Shown here in pieces: positions 29,101 to 37,266 of a stretch of DNA of 64,000 nt (position 1 is the first letter of the stretch; each line of letters begins with the position of its first letter). The position numbers and the translations under genes are program-made. The notes below the pieces were generated by a model. It did not search any database and was not told the DNA's origin. It saw nothing but the letters and a program-made list of their open reading frames with translations. Source of the DNA: Subtercola boreus (GTDB lineage Bacteria > Actinomycetota > Actinomycetes > Actinomycetales > Microbacteriaceae); NCBI RefSeq assembly GCF_006716115.1, contig NZ_VFOO01000001.1:868001-932000 (forward strand). Reading direction: 5' to 3'.

Positions 29101-30522
29101 CGCCGCTTCGACCTCACCCAGTTCGATCCGTCGCCCGCCGAGCTTCACCTGGTCGTCGGCGCGACCCTGGAAGAGCAGCCCCCGGCGGTCGAAGACCACG
29201 AGGTCACCGCTCCGGTAGGCGCGATCCCAGCCGAGGGTCGGCATGGGCGCGTACTTCTCGGCGTCCTTCGCCGGGTCGAGGTAGCGCGCCAGTCCGACCC
29301 CGCCGATGATGAGTTCGCCCGTCTCGCCCTCGGCGACCGGATGCCCGTCACCGTCGACCACGGCGAGCAGCCAGCCGTCGAGCGGCAGCCCGATCCGCAC
29401 GGGAGAGACCCCGTCGAGCAGGGCGCCGCATGCGACCACGGTCGCCTCGGTGGGGCCGTAGGTGTTCCAGACCTCGCGTCCGTCGACGGCGAGTCGCGCG
29501 ACGAGTTCGGGCGGGCAGGCCTCGCCGCCGAAGATGAGCAGCCGCACCAGCTCGAGCGATTCGAGCGGCCAGAGCGCCGCCAGGGTGGGCACGGTCGAGA
29601 CAACGGTGATGCCGTGCGCGATCAGCCAGGGCCCGAGGTCGACGCCCGACCGCACCAGTGACCGCGGGGCAGGCACGAGGCACGCGCCGTGCCGCCACGC
29701 CAGCCACATCTCCTCGCAGGAGGCGTCGAACGCCACGGAGAGCCCCGCGAGCACCCGGTCGCCGGGCCCGATCGGTTCCCCCTGCAGGAACATCCGCGCC
29801 TCGGCGTCGACGAAGGCTGCGGCCGAGCGGTGACTGACGGCGACACCCTTCGGCGTGCCGGTCGAACCCGACGTGAAGATGATCCAGGCGTCGAGGTCGG
29901 GGGTGGGGCCGCCGACCACAGGCAGGGTGCCGGTGGGGGAGCCGAGGGTCGGGATGCTCGCGGTGTCGGCCCCGGCGTCGGCTCCGGCCGAGGCGGTGTG
30001 CGCGGCGCCGACGTGCTCAGCACCGGTGCGCGCGGCGTCTTCGCCGCCGTCCGGCCCGGTCCGGGCATCCGGAACCGCACTCGGCACGAGCACGCCATCG
30101 GCCCCGATCACGCCGACCACCTCGGCCTCGCCGAACACGAGCGTGGCGCGCTCCTCGGGGTCGTCCGCATCGACCGGAACGTAGGCCGCGCCGGCAACCA
30201 GCACGCCGAGGATCGAGATGTAGAGAGTGCGGGTGCCGGACGGGATCCGGATGCCCACCCGATCGCCGCGCCGCACGCCGGCCTCCGCCAACCGTGCCGC
30301 CGTGCGGTTGACCTCGCGGAGCAGTTCGCGGTAGCTGAGAGTGCCGGCCGCGTCCGCCAGGGCCGAGGCCTGCGGGTTGGCGACGGCACTCTCCCGGAGG
30401 ATGTCCACCAGCGTCCGCGGTTCGGGTGTGGGCCCTGCCCCCAGGATGCCCGCACCCTCCCGCAGCGCGCCCGGGCTGCTCGACGGGCCGGGGGTGTGCG
30501 AAGCGGAGGTCATGCCGGGCAT
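26143..30522 (-). CDS. Pls/PosA-family membrane NRPS (homo-poly amino acid synthetase)
   Basis: 1459 residues in the order adenylation domain (about 35-555), carrier domain (about 595-670, Ser630 in FAFGGGSLSAAQL), then six predicted membrane helices in three pairs (about 690-748, 920-1033, 1210-1262) separating three left-handed-beta-helix-like domains. The last has hexapeptide-type repeats (ATIGPHGVILPAASIGSDA). No condensation or thioesterase domain is present. This is the architecture of epsilon-poly-lysine synthetase Pls and relatives. A-domain motifs: IIFTSGSTGTPKGVAVSH, NTYGPTE, YRSGDLV and LPTRTSGKVDK. Manual alignment to GrsA gives pocket residues D266 A267 E270 S309 I330 G332 T354 V362 V363 K545. 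The code DAESIGTVVK is close to the lysine code DAESIGSVCK as I recall it. Residues 141-205 form an Ala/Gly-rich insert. Confidence 0.88.
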   Translation of the reverse strand: MPGMTSASHTPGPSSSPGALREGAGILGAGPTPEPRTLVDILRESAVANPQASALADAAGTLSYRELLREVNRTAARLAEAGVRRGDRVGIRIPSGTRTLYISILGVLVAGAAYVPVDADDPEERATLVFGEAEVVGVIGADGVLVPSAVPDARTGPDGGEDAARTGAEHVGAAHTASAGADAGADTASIPTLGSPTGTLPVVGGPTPDLDAWIIFTSGSTGTPKGVAVSHRSAAAFVDAEARMFLQGEPIGPGDRVLAGLSVAFDASCEEMWLAWRHGACLVPAPRSLVRSGVDLGPWLIAHGITVVSTVPTLAALWPLESLELVRLLIFGGEACPPELVARLAVDGREVWNTYGPTEATVVACGALLDGVSPVRIGLPLDGWLLAVVDGDGHPVAEGETGELIIGGVGLARYLDPAKDAEKYAPMPTLGWDRAYRSGDLVVFDRRGLLFQGRADDQVKLGGRRIELGEVEAAIQALPGVAGAAAVVQRTAAGNQILVGYLAATDPGSPFDTAGATTLLRESLPAALIPLLSVVDSLPTRTSGKVDKAALPWPLPSFRGGGSGSGSDADAGAGAASGAGTRPGDGSKKGAGPDTALSETALWIAEHFTAILGAPITGPDDDFFAFGGGSLSAAQLVSVIRTRFPETTVADIYDHPRIGALATELDARSPVEAVKRAPVRPTPPGTQLAQTLLGIPLYVLVGLRWLVYVLAANNVLALFGVFPWAPTISWWYILVGFLVLITPFGRMAISVLSARALLAGVEPGDYPRGGTVHVRLWLAEQIAQLVGATNLAGAPWIITYARALGAKIAPGVDLHTLPPITGMLKIGTRASVEPEVDLSGYWIDGDTLRLGSIQIGADAAIGARSTILPGTRIGRRAEIAPGSAVSGRVPAGQLWAGSPAERRGKARPDWPNERPPRNARWLVAFAAGSVALSLLPVVAVLAGALVAGWFLGLSLDPSALGGLGSTGGGTAQTPAFVSVSTSVASTAGVAVGSGFTALPTLGDAALRVLAAIPLATIAAGIVYAGLTVIAARLLGIGIRPGSYPVRSRIGFQVWATERLLDAARTILFPFYASLFTPVWLRMLGATVGKNVEASTVLLLPKMTTIADQAFLADDTMVASYELGGGWLRIDEAKVGKRAFLGNSGMTGPGRTVPRNGLVAVLSATPRKAKSGSSWLGNPPVRLRRQVAEFDEGRTFHPSGWLKLARALWELGRIVPVMISVAIGLGIVVLLELLLGTLGLGGAILLSGAVMLAGGAVAAIVTTAAKWALIGRIRQGEHPLWSSFVWRNEVSDTFVEMVAAPWFANAASGTPALAWWLRSIGARIGRGAWIETYWLPEADLISLGAGSTVNRGVVVQTHLFHDRVMSLDSVSLDDGATIGPHGVILPAASIGSDATVGPASLVMRGEHVPSGSRWAGNPIAPWADAAVADAASQGSSGMDSSGLRLETAAEAGLPVLPVGG

Positions 30523-30632
30523 CCTGCTCTGTGGATCGGTGGGTGCGGGCCCAGGATCTGGCCTCGACCTCAGTGGGGGGAGCCCAGTTTAGGGGCCGCG
30601 GGTTAACCGGAGGTGAACCGCCACGGCACGCA

Positions 30633-30649
30633 CCCACCTGTCAGGTGGG
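30633..30649. promoter_or_regulatory. Perfect 17-bp palindrome between divergent Pls-type NRPS and FKBP genes
   Basis: CCCACCTG (30633-30640), one centre base, CAGGTGGG (30642-30649). It lies 27 nt before the FKBP ATG and 110 nt from the NRPS start, a good place for a repressor operator acting on either gene. A weak second inverted repeat lies around 30600-30620. Confidence 0.4.
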
Positions 30650-30676
30650 CGGGGGTCGTTCGTGCAAAACTGGGGC

Positions 30677-31258
30677 ATGCGCACTCCCGCCCTCCTGACC
30701 GCTGCAACCGCGGCCGCTCTCGCGCTGGTGCTTGCGCTCGCCGGATGCTCGGGCGATGCCGCGCCCACTCCGAGCGCCAGCCCCGACTGCATGTTCACCG
30801 CCCCGGGCCCGGCCTCCGACGCGGTCTCGGTCAGCGGCGACTTCGACAAGGCACCGACGACGACCTTCATTCCGCCGGTCGCGAGTGACATCACCGAGCG
30901 CTCGGTGGTCATCAGCGGAACGGGTGCCGTGGCGACATCCGGATCGCAGGCGACCGTCGACTTCACGCTCTACAACGCGAACACGGGCGCCCAGCTGTTC
31001 AGCACCCTCGATGCGGGCGGCCAGCCGCTGCCGATCATCGTCGACGAGTCGCAGTTCCTGCCGGGGCTCGTGAAGGCCGTGGCCTGTGCGGCCGTCGGCT
31101 CGCGCGTCGTCGTCGTCGTGCCGCCCGGCGACGCATATGGTTCCGACGGCAACCCCGCGCTCGGCGTGGCCCCGGCCGACGTGCTGGTGTTCGTGGTCGA
31201 CGTGACCGAGGTGGGTCCGGCGCCCGAGTCGACGGCTGTGCCGACACCGGCGGAGTAG
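30677..31258 (+). CDS. FKBP-like peptidyl-prolyl isomerase lipoprotein
   Basis: 193 residues with a lipoprotein signal (AALALVLALAGCSGD, lipidated Cys about 24). TVDFTLYNANTGAQLFSTLD, PGLVKAVACAAVGSRVVVVV and the final VFVVDVTEV are consistent with an FKBP-type fold; PPGDAYGSDGNPALGVAPAD matches the flap region. FKBPs assist folding of secreted proteins. ATG 30677 is chosen over GTG 30662 since it starts the signal peptide proper. Active-site residues are only partly conserved, so catalysis is uncertain. Confidence 0.75.
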   Translation: MRTPALLTAATAAALALVLALAGCSGDAAPTPSASPDCMFTAPGPASDAVSVSGDFDKAPTTTFIPPVASDITERSVVISGTGAVATSGSQATVDFTLYNANTGAQLFSTLDAGGQPLPIIVDESQFLPGLVKAVACAAVGSRVVVVVPPGDAYGSDGNPALGVAPADVLVFVVDVTEVGPAPESTAVPTPAE

Positions 31259-31287
31259 TACTTCGGGCGGTCGTCTGCCGCACCTGC

Positions 31288-31293
31288 GATGAT
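31288..31293 (+). promoter_or_regulatory. Predicted -10 box of dxr (leaderless)
   Basis: GATGAT with 7 nt before ATG 31301. It deviates from TATGAT at the first base. Confidence 0.4.
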
Positions 31294-31300
31294 GGCAGGC

Positions 31301-32386
31301 ATGCGACGCGTCATCCTTCTCGGTTCCACCGGTTCCATCGGCATCCAGGCCCTCGACGTCATCCGGGCGAACCCGGAGCGGTTCGAGGTGGTCGGTCTCG
31401 CCGCCGGCACGAACAGGGCGGCGATGGATGCCCAGGCCGACGAATTCGGCGTCAGCGACACCGCCCTCGGGGCCGATGAAGCAGAGCAGCTCGTGCGGAG
31501 CGTCGACGCCGATGTGGTGCTGAACGGCATCACCGGGTCTGTCGGGCTCGGCCCCACCCTCGCCGCACTCGAAGAGGGGCGCACTCTGGCGCTCGCGAAC
31601 AAGGAGAGCCTGATCGCCGGCGGCGAGCTCGTCAAGGGCATCGCCCGGCCCGGCCAGCTGGTGCCCGTCGACTCCGAGCATTCGGCCATCGCGCAGGCGC
31701 TCCGGTCGGGAACCGCCGATGAGGTCGACCGGCTGGTGCTCACCGCGTCGGGTGGGCCGTTCCGCGGGCGGTCGCGGGCGTCTCTCGAGAACGTCACACC
31801 GCGCGAAGCACTCGCGCATCCGACCTGGGACATGGGGCTTGTCGTCACCACGAACTCGGCGACTCTCGTGAACAAGGGGCTCGAGGTGATCGAGGCGCAC
31901 CTGCTGTTCGACGTGCCGTACTCCAAAATCGACGTGACGGTGCACCCGCAGTCGGTCATCCACTCGATGGTGGAGTTCATCGACGGGTCGACCCTCGCCC
32001 AGGCCTCGCCTCCCGACATGCGCCTGCCGATCTCGCTCGGGCTCGACTGGCCGCACCGCGTCGCCGGTGTCGGTGCGCCGCTCGACTGGTCGACGGCCCA
32101 CTCGTGGACGTTCGAGCCGCTCGACACCGACGCCTTCCCGGCCGTCGAACTCGCCAAGCAGGTCGGACGCGCGGGCGGCACGGCCCCCGCGGTGTTCAAT
32201 GCGGCGAACGAGCAGGCCGTGGCCGCCTTCCACGCCGGACGGATCGGTTTCCTGCGGATCGTCGAGACGATCGAGCGGGTTCTCCAGGAGCACGAACCAG
32301 CCGACGGAGCGCTCACGCGCGAGGCGCTGTTCGACGCGGAGCTCTGGGCCAGGCGCGAGGCGGACCGGCTGATCGCGAAGGGCTGA
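31301..32386 (+). CDS. dxr: 1-deoxy-D-xylulose 5-phosphate reductoisomerase
   Basis: Second step of the MEP isoprenoid pathway: NADPH-dependent conversion of DXP to MEP. Motifs: the nucleotide-binding [46 protein letters not shown] (metal ligands Asp and Glu) and [11 protein letters not shown]. 361 residues from ATG 31301; two ATGs at 31289 and 31292 fall in the probable -10 box. Grouped with the site-2 protease and ispG, as in many actinomycetes. Confidence 0.95.
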   Translation: MRRVILLGSTGSIGIQALDVIRANPERFEVVGLAAGTNRAAMDAQADEFGVSDTALGADEAEQLVRSVDADVVLNGITGSVGLGPTLAALEEGRTLALANKESLIAGGELVKGIARPGQLVPVDSEHSAIAQALRSGTADEVDRLVLTASGGPFRGRSRASLENVTPREALAHPTWDMGLVVTTNSATLVNKGLEVIEAHLLFDVPYSKIDVTVHPQSVIHSMVEFIDGSTLAQASPPDMRLPISLGLDWPHRVAGVGAPLDWSTAHSWTFEPLDTDAFPAVELAKQVGRAGGTAPAVFNAANEQAVAAFHAGRIGFLRIVETIERVLQEHEPADGALTREALFDAELWARREADRLIAKG

Positions 32387-32465
32387 GCCCCGGGCATCCG
32401 GAGCCCGCGGGCATGTTCTTGGCGGGCGCTCAGCCGCCATCCAGCGCGGCACCCACGCGGGCGGC

Positions 32466-32471
32466 TATCGT
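32466..32471 (+). promoter_or_regulatory. Predicted -10 box of the site-2 protease gene (leaderless)
   Basis: TATCGT with 6 nt before GTG 32478, which favours that GTG over the one at 32472. Confidence 0.4.
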
Positions 32472-32477
32472 GTGCTG

Positions 32478-33812
32478 GTGGATACAGTGCTCCTCTATGT
32501 CGTCGGTGTGGTCATCGTCGCGCTCGGCCTCGCGATCTCGATCGCCCTGCACGAAGTCGGGCACCTCGTTCCCGCAAAGCTCTTCGGCGTCAAAGTCACC
32601 CAGTACATGGTCGGTTTCGGCCCCACGGTGTTCTCCCGTCGGCGCGGCGAGACGGAGTACGGTCTCAAGCTGATCCCGTTCGGCGGCTACATCTCGATGA
32701 TCGGCATGTTCCCGCCCCAGAAGGAGGGCGGCAAGGCCCGCCGGGCGACGACAGGGTTCTTCCAGACGCTGATCCAGGATGCCCGGAAGGCCAGTGCCGA
32801 GACGATCGGCGATGACGACGAGCGTTCGTTCTACCGCCTGCCGGTCTACAAGCGGGTCATCATCATGATCTCGGGCCCCGCCATGAATCTGGTGCTCGGC
32901 ATCCTGTTCTTCGGCATCGTGCTCTGCGGTTTCGGCATCGCCGCACCCAGCACCACCATCGGCAGCGTCAGCTCGTGTGTGCAGCCCGCCGGCAGCACCA
33001 GCACCGAGTGCGCGGCGAGCGACCCCGTGTCCCCTGGCGCGACCGCGGGCATCCTGCCGGGCGACCGGATCGTGTCGATCGACGGCACCAGCATCGACAC
33101 CTGGGACCAGGCCACCACGATCATCCGGCAGTCGCCCGGAACGACGCTCTCGGTCGTCGTCTCGCGGAACGGCGCCGACCAGACGCTCAGCGTCACCCCC
33201 CTGCTGACCGAGCGCTCCGTCACCGAGGTCGTCAACGGGCAGGCGGTCGTGAAGACCGACGCGAGCGGGGCGGCCGTCACCGAAGAGGTCGGCTTCGTCG
33301 GGATCGGCTACGCCACCCAACTGCAACCGCAGCCTGTCACCGCCGTGCTGCCCTTCGTCGGCGAGAACGTGGCGGGGGTCGCCAACACGATCATCAACCT
33401 CCCCGCTCGCATCGTCGGCGTCGCGAACGCGGCGTTCGGCGGCGGCACCCGCGACGTGAACGGGCCCATCAGCGTGGTCGGCGTCGGCCGGGTCGCCGGG
33501 GAGATCGCGACCATCGACATCCCGCTCGCGAGCAAGGTCGCGACCCTGGTCGGACTGCTCGGTTCGGTGAACATCGGCCTGTTCGTGATCAACCTCGTGC
33601 CGCTGCTTCCGCTCGACGGCGGTCACATCATCGGCGCCCTGTGGGAGGGCCTCCGGCGCCAGCTCGCGAAACTGTTCCGGCGGCCGAACCCGGGGCCCGT
33701 CGACACGGCGAAGCTGATGCCGCTGACCTTCGTGGTCGTGATCTTCTTCGGGGCGCTCAGCGCACTGCTCGTCTACGCCGACATCGTGAACCCGGTGAAC
33801 CTCTTTGGCTAG
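32478..33812 (+). CDS. Site-2 intramembrane zinc protease (RseP/Rip1 family)
   Basis: Cuts membrane anchors of regulatory proteins such as anti-sigma factors. The zinc site HEVGH is in the first membrane helix and the third ligand is in NLVPLLPLDGGHI near the C-terminal helices. A PDZ domain lies in the middle (SPGATAGILPGDRIVSIDGT). LIPFGGYISMIGM is another family block. About 444 residues. I prefer GTG 32478 by the -10 spacing; GTG 32472 adds two residues. It lies between dxr and a two-component pair, whereas ispG would usually follow. Confidence 0.93.
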   Translation: MDTVLLYVVGVVIVALGLAISIALHEVGHLVPAKLFGVKVTQYMVGFGPTVFSRRRGETEYGLKLIPFGGYISMIGMFPPQKEGGKARRATTGFFQTLIQDARKASAETIGDDDERSFYRLPVYKRVIIMISGPAMNLVLGILFFGIVLCGFGIAAPSTTIGSVSSCVQPAGSTSTECAASDPVSPGATAGILPGDRIVSIDGTSIDTWDQATTIIRQSPGTTLSVVVSRNGADQTLSVTPLLTERSVTEVVNGQAVVKTDASGAAVTEEVGFVGIGYATQLQPQPVTAVLPFVGENVAGVANTIINLPARIVGVANAAFGGGTRDVNGPISVVGVGRVAGEIATIDIPLASKVATLVGLLGSVNIGLFVINLVPLLPLDGGHIIGALWEGLRRQLAKLFRRPNPGPVDTAKLMPLTFVVVIFFGALSALLVYADIVNPVNLFG

Positions 33813-33882
33813 GGTCGCCCGTACTCCGGTGGGAGTACAGGGCTGCTGCCGACTGCAGGATGCCCGGGGCGCCCGGGCTCGC

Positions 33883-33888
33883 TACGAT
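33883..33888 (+). promoter_or_regulatory. Predicted -10 box of the histidine kinase gene (leaderless)
   Basis: TACGAT with 7 nt before ATG 33896. Confidence 0.5.
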
Positions 33889-33895
33889 CGGTGTC

Positions 33896-35479
33896 ATGTC
33901 CTTCCCTGACCGCCCACCAGGCCGGCGGTTCACGCCGGCAGGGTGGAACGGGCGACGCGCCGCACGCCGGGCCGGGACCGACTATCGCTGGCCCTTCGCC
34001 CCTCCGCCCGAGCCCGACCCCCGCGCCGGCTCCGGCCCCGCCTGGCAGGCCGGTTCGGCGCCGTGGGTGCGCAGCATCCGTCCCCTCGACAACGAGCAGC
34101 CCCGCCGCTGGGGCCCGCCGCGGGCCGTGACGCTCTGGGTGCCGGTGGTGCTCTCGTTCCTGGTGCAGGTCGTTCCCGCCGTGGTGGCGCTGAACCGCGG
34201 AGGCCGCACCGGGCCCGCATTCGTCGTCGTGCTTCTCGCTCTCGTGGGCCCGCTCGCCCTCATCGCCGCCCGGCGGTTCCCCGGCCCCGTGGTCGCCATC
34301 GCGACGGCGGCCGCTGTCGCCGACCTGCTGTTCACCCCCGGATCCGGCGCACCCTATCTCGCCCTGGCCTTCGCGATCGTCTCGGCGATGGTGCGGAGCG
34401 CCCGCACGTGGGCGCTCGCCTCCGTCGCCACCGGCTGGCTGCTGACGCTCGTCGGAGCGATCCTGCTCGGCATCGAGTGGCATCCGTTCCGCATCATCGC
34501 GACCTCCCTCGGCATCCTCATCGTGGTGCTGATCGGTGAGGCCATCCGCACGCGCACGCAGCGGGTCGCCCAGTTCCAGGCCGCTCTGCGCCGCCGCCGC
34601 GAGGAGGCCGCCCAGGCGGAGCGCGAACGCATCGCGCGGGAACTGCACGACGTGCTGGCGCACTCGCTCTCGCAGATCAACGTTCAGGCCGCCATGGGCC
34701 TCCACCTGATCGACGCCCACCCCGAGAAGGCGCGCGAGGCGCTCGGCAACATCAAGGCCACGAGCAAGACCGCGCTCGACGAGGTGCGCGGGGTGCTCGG
34801 CTTCCTCCGCGCGGAGGGTTCCGCGGCCGGCACGACGGTTCTGGATGACGCACCCACCCTCTTCGACTACTCGACCATCCCGGGCGAGGCGGGGTACGGG
34901 GGAGACGTGGTCGGGGTGGTCGGTGTTGCTGGTGCGGCTGGGGCCGGCGCGGCTAGCGCCGGCGGGCGTGGCGGCGCGGTCGGCTCCCTCGGTTCGGCCC
35001 TCGCCTCGGCGTCCCAGGTTCTCGGCGGCGGGCTCACCTCCGGCGCACCCCTGGCCCCGCAGGCGGACCTCTCCCGCTTGCCCGCCCTCGTCTCCTCCCT
35101 CTCGACGAGCGAGTTCCGTGTCGAGCTGCACAACAGGCTCGACGTCGCGCCGCCGCCGGGCATCCAACTCGCCCTGTTCCGCATCGCGCAGGAGAGCCTC
35201 ACGAACGTGACCCGCCACGCCGGGGCCACCGAGGCCCGCGTGGTGCTCGAGCAGCGCGGCGACGACTACGTGCTGCGGGTCAGCGACAACGGCCGGGGCG
35301 GAACCGCGCCGCGCGCGACGTCCGGCCGGAACCCCGGCGGACGGGGCCTTCTCGGCATGAAGGAACGCGCCGAACTGCTCGGCGGACACCTCGAGGCCGG
35401 GCCGATCAGCACCGGCGGTTTCGCGGTCGTCGCGACCGTACCGCGGGTGCCGCGGGCTCCGCGCCGGTCGCGGCCGTGA
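33896..35479 (+). CDS. NarL/DesK-type sensor histidine kinase
   Basis: 527 residues. After a Pro/Arg-rich N-terminal tail of about 75 residues there are about four to five membrane helices (80-215), then the HisKA_3 dimerisation domain with the phospho-acceptor His251 in ERIARELHDVLAHSLSQ, and a HATPase domain with the N-box FRIAQESLTNVTRHAGA and the G-boxes DNGRGG and GGRGLLGMKERAELLGG. A Gly/Ala/Val-rich insert of about 80 residues (near 310-390) separates the two catalytic domains and is unusual. No periplasmic sensor domain, so it probably senses membrane state. Its end overlaps the response regulator start (GTGA). Confidence 0.93.
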   Translation: MSFPDRPPGRRFTPAGWNGRRAARRAGTDYRWPFAPPPEPDPRAGSGPAWQAGSAPWVRSIRPLDNEQPRRWGPPRAVTLWVPVVLSFLVQVVPAVVALNRGGRTGPAFVVVLLALVGPLALIAARRFPGPVVAIATAAAVADLLFTPGSGAPYLALAFAIVSAMVRSARTWALASVATGWLLTLVGAILLGIEWHPFRIIATSLGILIVVLIGEAIRTRTQRVAQFQAALRRRREEAAQAERERIARELHDVLAHSLSQINVQAAMGLHLIDAHPEKAREALGNIKATSKTALDEVRGVLGFLRAEGSAAGTTVLDDAPTLFDYSTIPGEAGYGGDVVGVVGVAGAAGAGAASAGGRGGAVGSLGSALASASQVLGGGLTSGAPLAPQADLSRLPALVSSLSTSEFRVELHNRLDVAPPPGIQLALFRIAQESLTNVTRHAGATEARVVLEQRGDDYVLRVSDNGRGGTAPRATSGRNPGGRGLLGMKERAELLGGHLEAGPISTGGFAVVATVPRVPRAPRRSRP

Positions 35480-36210
35480 GCGGCGCGGGGGAGCCGGGGC
35501 CCTCGGGTGCCGAGCTCGCCGCCGCGCCTCCGGTGGCCGCCTCCCCGCGCATCCGTGTCGTCGTCGCGGACGACCAGCAGCTCATCCGCGCCGGCTTCGG
35601 CGCGCTGCTCGCCAACGAGCCCGACATCGACGTCGTGGGCGAGGCCGGCACAGGCACCGAGGTCGTCGGTGTCGTGAAGCGGTTGCGTCCCGATGTGGTG
35701 CTGATGGACATCCGGATGCCCGACGGCGACGGCCTCTGGGCCACGGAGCAGCTCGTGGCCGACCCGAGCCTGTCGGGCGTGCACATCGTCATCGTCACGA
35801 CCTTCGAGCTCGACGAGTACGTCGGGCGCGCCATCCGGGCCGGCGCCAGCGGATTCCTCGTGAAGGACACCGAGCCCGTCGAACTCATCCGGGCGGTGCG
35901 GGTGGTCGCGGCCGGCGAGGCCCTGCTCTCGCCGAGCGTTACCAAGCGCCTGCTCGAACGGGTGGCCGCGGGCCTGGCCGACGGCGCGCAGGCGCCCGTG
36001 CTCGACGCCCTCACCGACCGCGAACGGGAGGTGCTGGCGCTTGTCGGCGCGGGGCTCACGAACGGCGAGATCGCGCTGCGGCTGTTCCTCAGCCCGCTGA
36101 CCGTGAAGACGCACGTCTCGCGCACCATGACGAAACTCGCGGCCCGCGACCGCGCCCAACTCGTGGTCATCGCGTACGAGGCCGGTCTCGTGCGCGCTGG
36201 CTGGCGCTGA
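35476..36210 (+). CDS. NarL-family response regulator
   Basis: Receiver domain with phospho-acceptor Asp78 in PDVVLMDIRMPDGDG, acidic pocket VVVADDQQ, and the later Thr/Lys region VTTFELDEY and GFLVKDTEP; then a LuxR-type helix-turn-helix (LTDREREVLALVGAGLTNGE and LTVKTHVSRTMTKLA). 244 residues with a 25-residue Ala/Pro-rich start. The GTG overlaps the kinase stop, so they are a cognate pair. The SHOCT membrane protein downstream may be a target. Confidence 0.94.
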   Translation: MSGAGEPGPSGAELAAAPPVAASPRIRVVVADDQQLIRAGFGALLANEPDIDVVGEAGTGTEVVGVVKRLRPDVVLMDIRMPDGDGLWATEQLVADPSLSGVHIVIVTTFELDEYVGRAIRAGASGFLVKDTEPVELIRAVRVVAAGEALLSPSVTKRLLERVAAGLADGAQAPVLDALTDREREVLALVGAGLTNGEIALRLFLSPLTVKTHVSRTMTKLAARDRAQLVVIAYEAGLVRAGWR

Positions 36211-36264
36211 CGCGCCCGCGCGCCCCGGCCTCGCGCGCCCGCGCGCGCTGGCTGCCGCTGACGC
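36191..36264 (+). repeat. Duplicated end of the response regulator gene (51-nt spacing)
   Basis: The 23 nt over the stop codon (36191-36213) recur at 36242-36264 with two mismatches; both contain CGCTGGCTG and CGCTGACGC. The spacing is a multiple of three, so the second copy repeats the TGA in frame. Confidence 0.65.
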
Positions 36265-36588
36265 CGTCTGCAGCCCCGCCCCCCGCGCGCCCTGCTCGAC
36301 CTCCGCCCGCTCCGGCCGCCCGCCCTGGCCGCCGCGCGCCCTGCTGGGCCGGCCGCCCGCTCCGGCCTCGTGCGACCCGCGCCCACTACCTGCCCCACCC
36401 GCGGGGCTCGCGTGCGCAGCGCGGGTGGTTCGCAGGCACGGCGCAGTCGGCAGCGGGACGCCCGGGACCCCTGCGGCGTGCTACCGGGGGAGTAGGGGGG
36501 CCACATCCCGAGGGCGATGCGCCCCCGACCGTTCGGCGGGAGCCTTGGAACACGGCCCGAAGAGGCCTCTACGTCGAAAGGACACTCC
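36211..36588 (+). other. 378-nt GC-rich gap with degenerate repeats, no gene seen
   Basis: Between the response regulator and the SHOCT gene. It is very rich in CCGCCCGC/GCGCGCCC words, with partly repeated blocks (CCCGCTCCGGCC near 36305 and 36357). Open frames here (such as 36425-36757) have no family-like sequence and overlap the SHOCT gene in a different frame. GAAAGGA at 36575-36581 is the ribosome site for the next gene. I see no RNA gene. Confidence 0.6.
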
Positions 36589-37050
36589 GTGCTCACCTCA
36601 CTCCTCGCAACACTCCCGGCCGCGACATCCGCGGCCGCCGCACCGGCCAGCGCCGCCCTCGCCCACTGGGGTCGGTGGGGCGGCCCCGGCTTCGGCGGCG
36701 GCTTCGGTTGGCTGTTCCTGCTGGTTCCGCTGCTCTGGATCGGCGTCTTCGCCCTGATCTTCTCGCTCGTCGCACGCCGCCGTCGGCGCTTCTGGGCCGC
36801 GAACGGGGGCCGGCCGGGCGCGTGGGGCGCGCCCTGGGCCGGCCCCGGCGGCGCCGGGGGATGGGCCGGAGCCGCCGGCTGGACGGGCGCGGGCAGCCCG
36901 ACGTCCGACGCCGAGAAGACGCTCGCGGAACGCTTCGCCCGCGGCGACATCGACGAGGTCGAGTACCGCGCCCGCCTCGAAGTCCTCCAGGCGAGCCGCC
37001 CCGCGGGCCCCGCGGGCCCCGCCGCCCCGGTTCCCCCCGCCAAGCCCTGA
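36589..37050 (+). CDS. Small membrane protein with SHOCT domain
   Basis: 153 residues: an Ala-rich N-terminus, a Gly-rich stretch (GRWGGPGFGGGFG), one membrane helix (LFLLVPLLWIGVFALIFSLV), a basic RRRRR cluster, a second Gly/Trp-rich linker, and a C-terminal SHOCT motif (AEKTLAERFARGDIDEVEYR). SHOCT is a short oligomerisation module often at protein ends. GTG 36589 follows GAAAGGA by 7 nt; a longer frame from 36517 lacks a ribosome site. Its place after a two-component pair suggests envelope-stress function, inferred only. Confidence 0.78.
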   Translation: MLTSLLATLPAATSAAAAPASAALAHWGRWGGPGFGGGFGWLFLLVPLLWIGVFALIFSLVARRRRRFWAANGGRPGAWGAPWAGPGGAGGWAGAAGWTGAGSPTSDAEKTLAERFARGDIDEVEYRARLEVLQASRPAGPAGPAAPVPPAKP

Positions 37051-37254
37051 CCCCCCCCCGCCACCTCCCGCCCGCCCCCACCCCGGACCCGCAAGCGTGA
37101 ATGCGACGCGCGCGGCTGAGTGCGACATCCTGTGCAGCCGCGCTCAGCCGCATCGGCCGCACTCATCGCCGGGCGGGGCGGCGGGGGCGCGCCCGCTCGC
37201 TGAACGGCAGCCGACCGTTCGGGGGCGTACGGGGGCGGCCCCGGCGGCCGGGGG

Positions 37255-37260
37255 TAAGCT
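37255..37260 (+). promoter_or_regulatory. Predicted -10 box of ispG (leaderless)
   Basis: TAAGCT with 6 nt (GAGCAC) before GTG 37267. Confidence 0.55.
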
Positions 37261-37266
37261 GAGCAC

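Noticed and set aside
36425-36757. Possible gene in the GC-rich gap after the response regulator
   Set aside because: No ribosome site, overlaps the SHOCT gene in another frame, and composition reflects local CCG/GCG repeats.
36210-37266. CRISPR-like or satellite repeats in the GC-rich gaps
   Set aside because: Similar words recur without regular spacing or unique spacers; simple compositional bias explains them.
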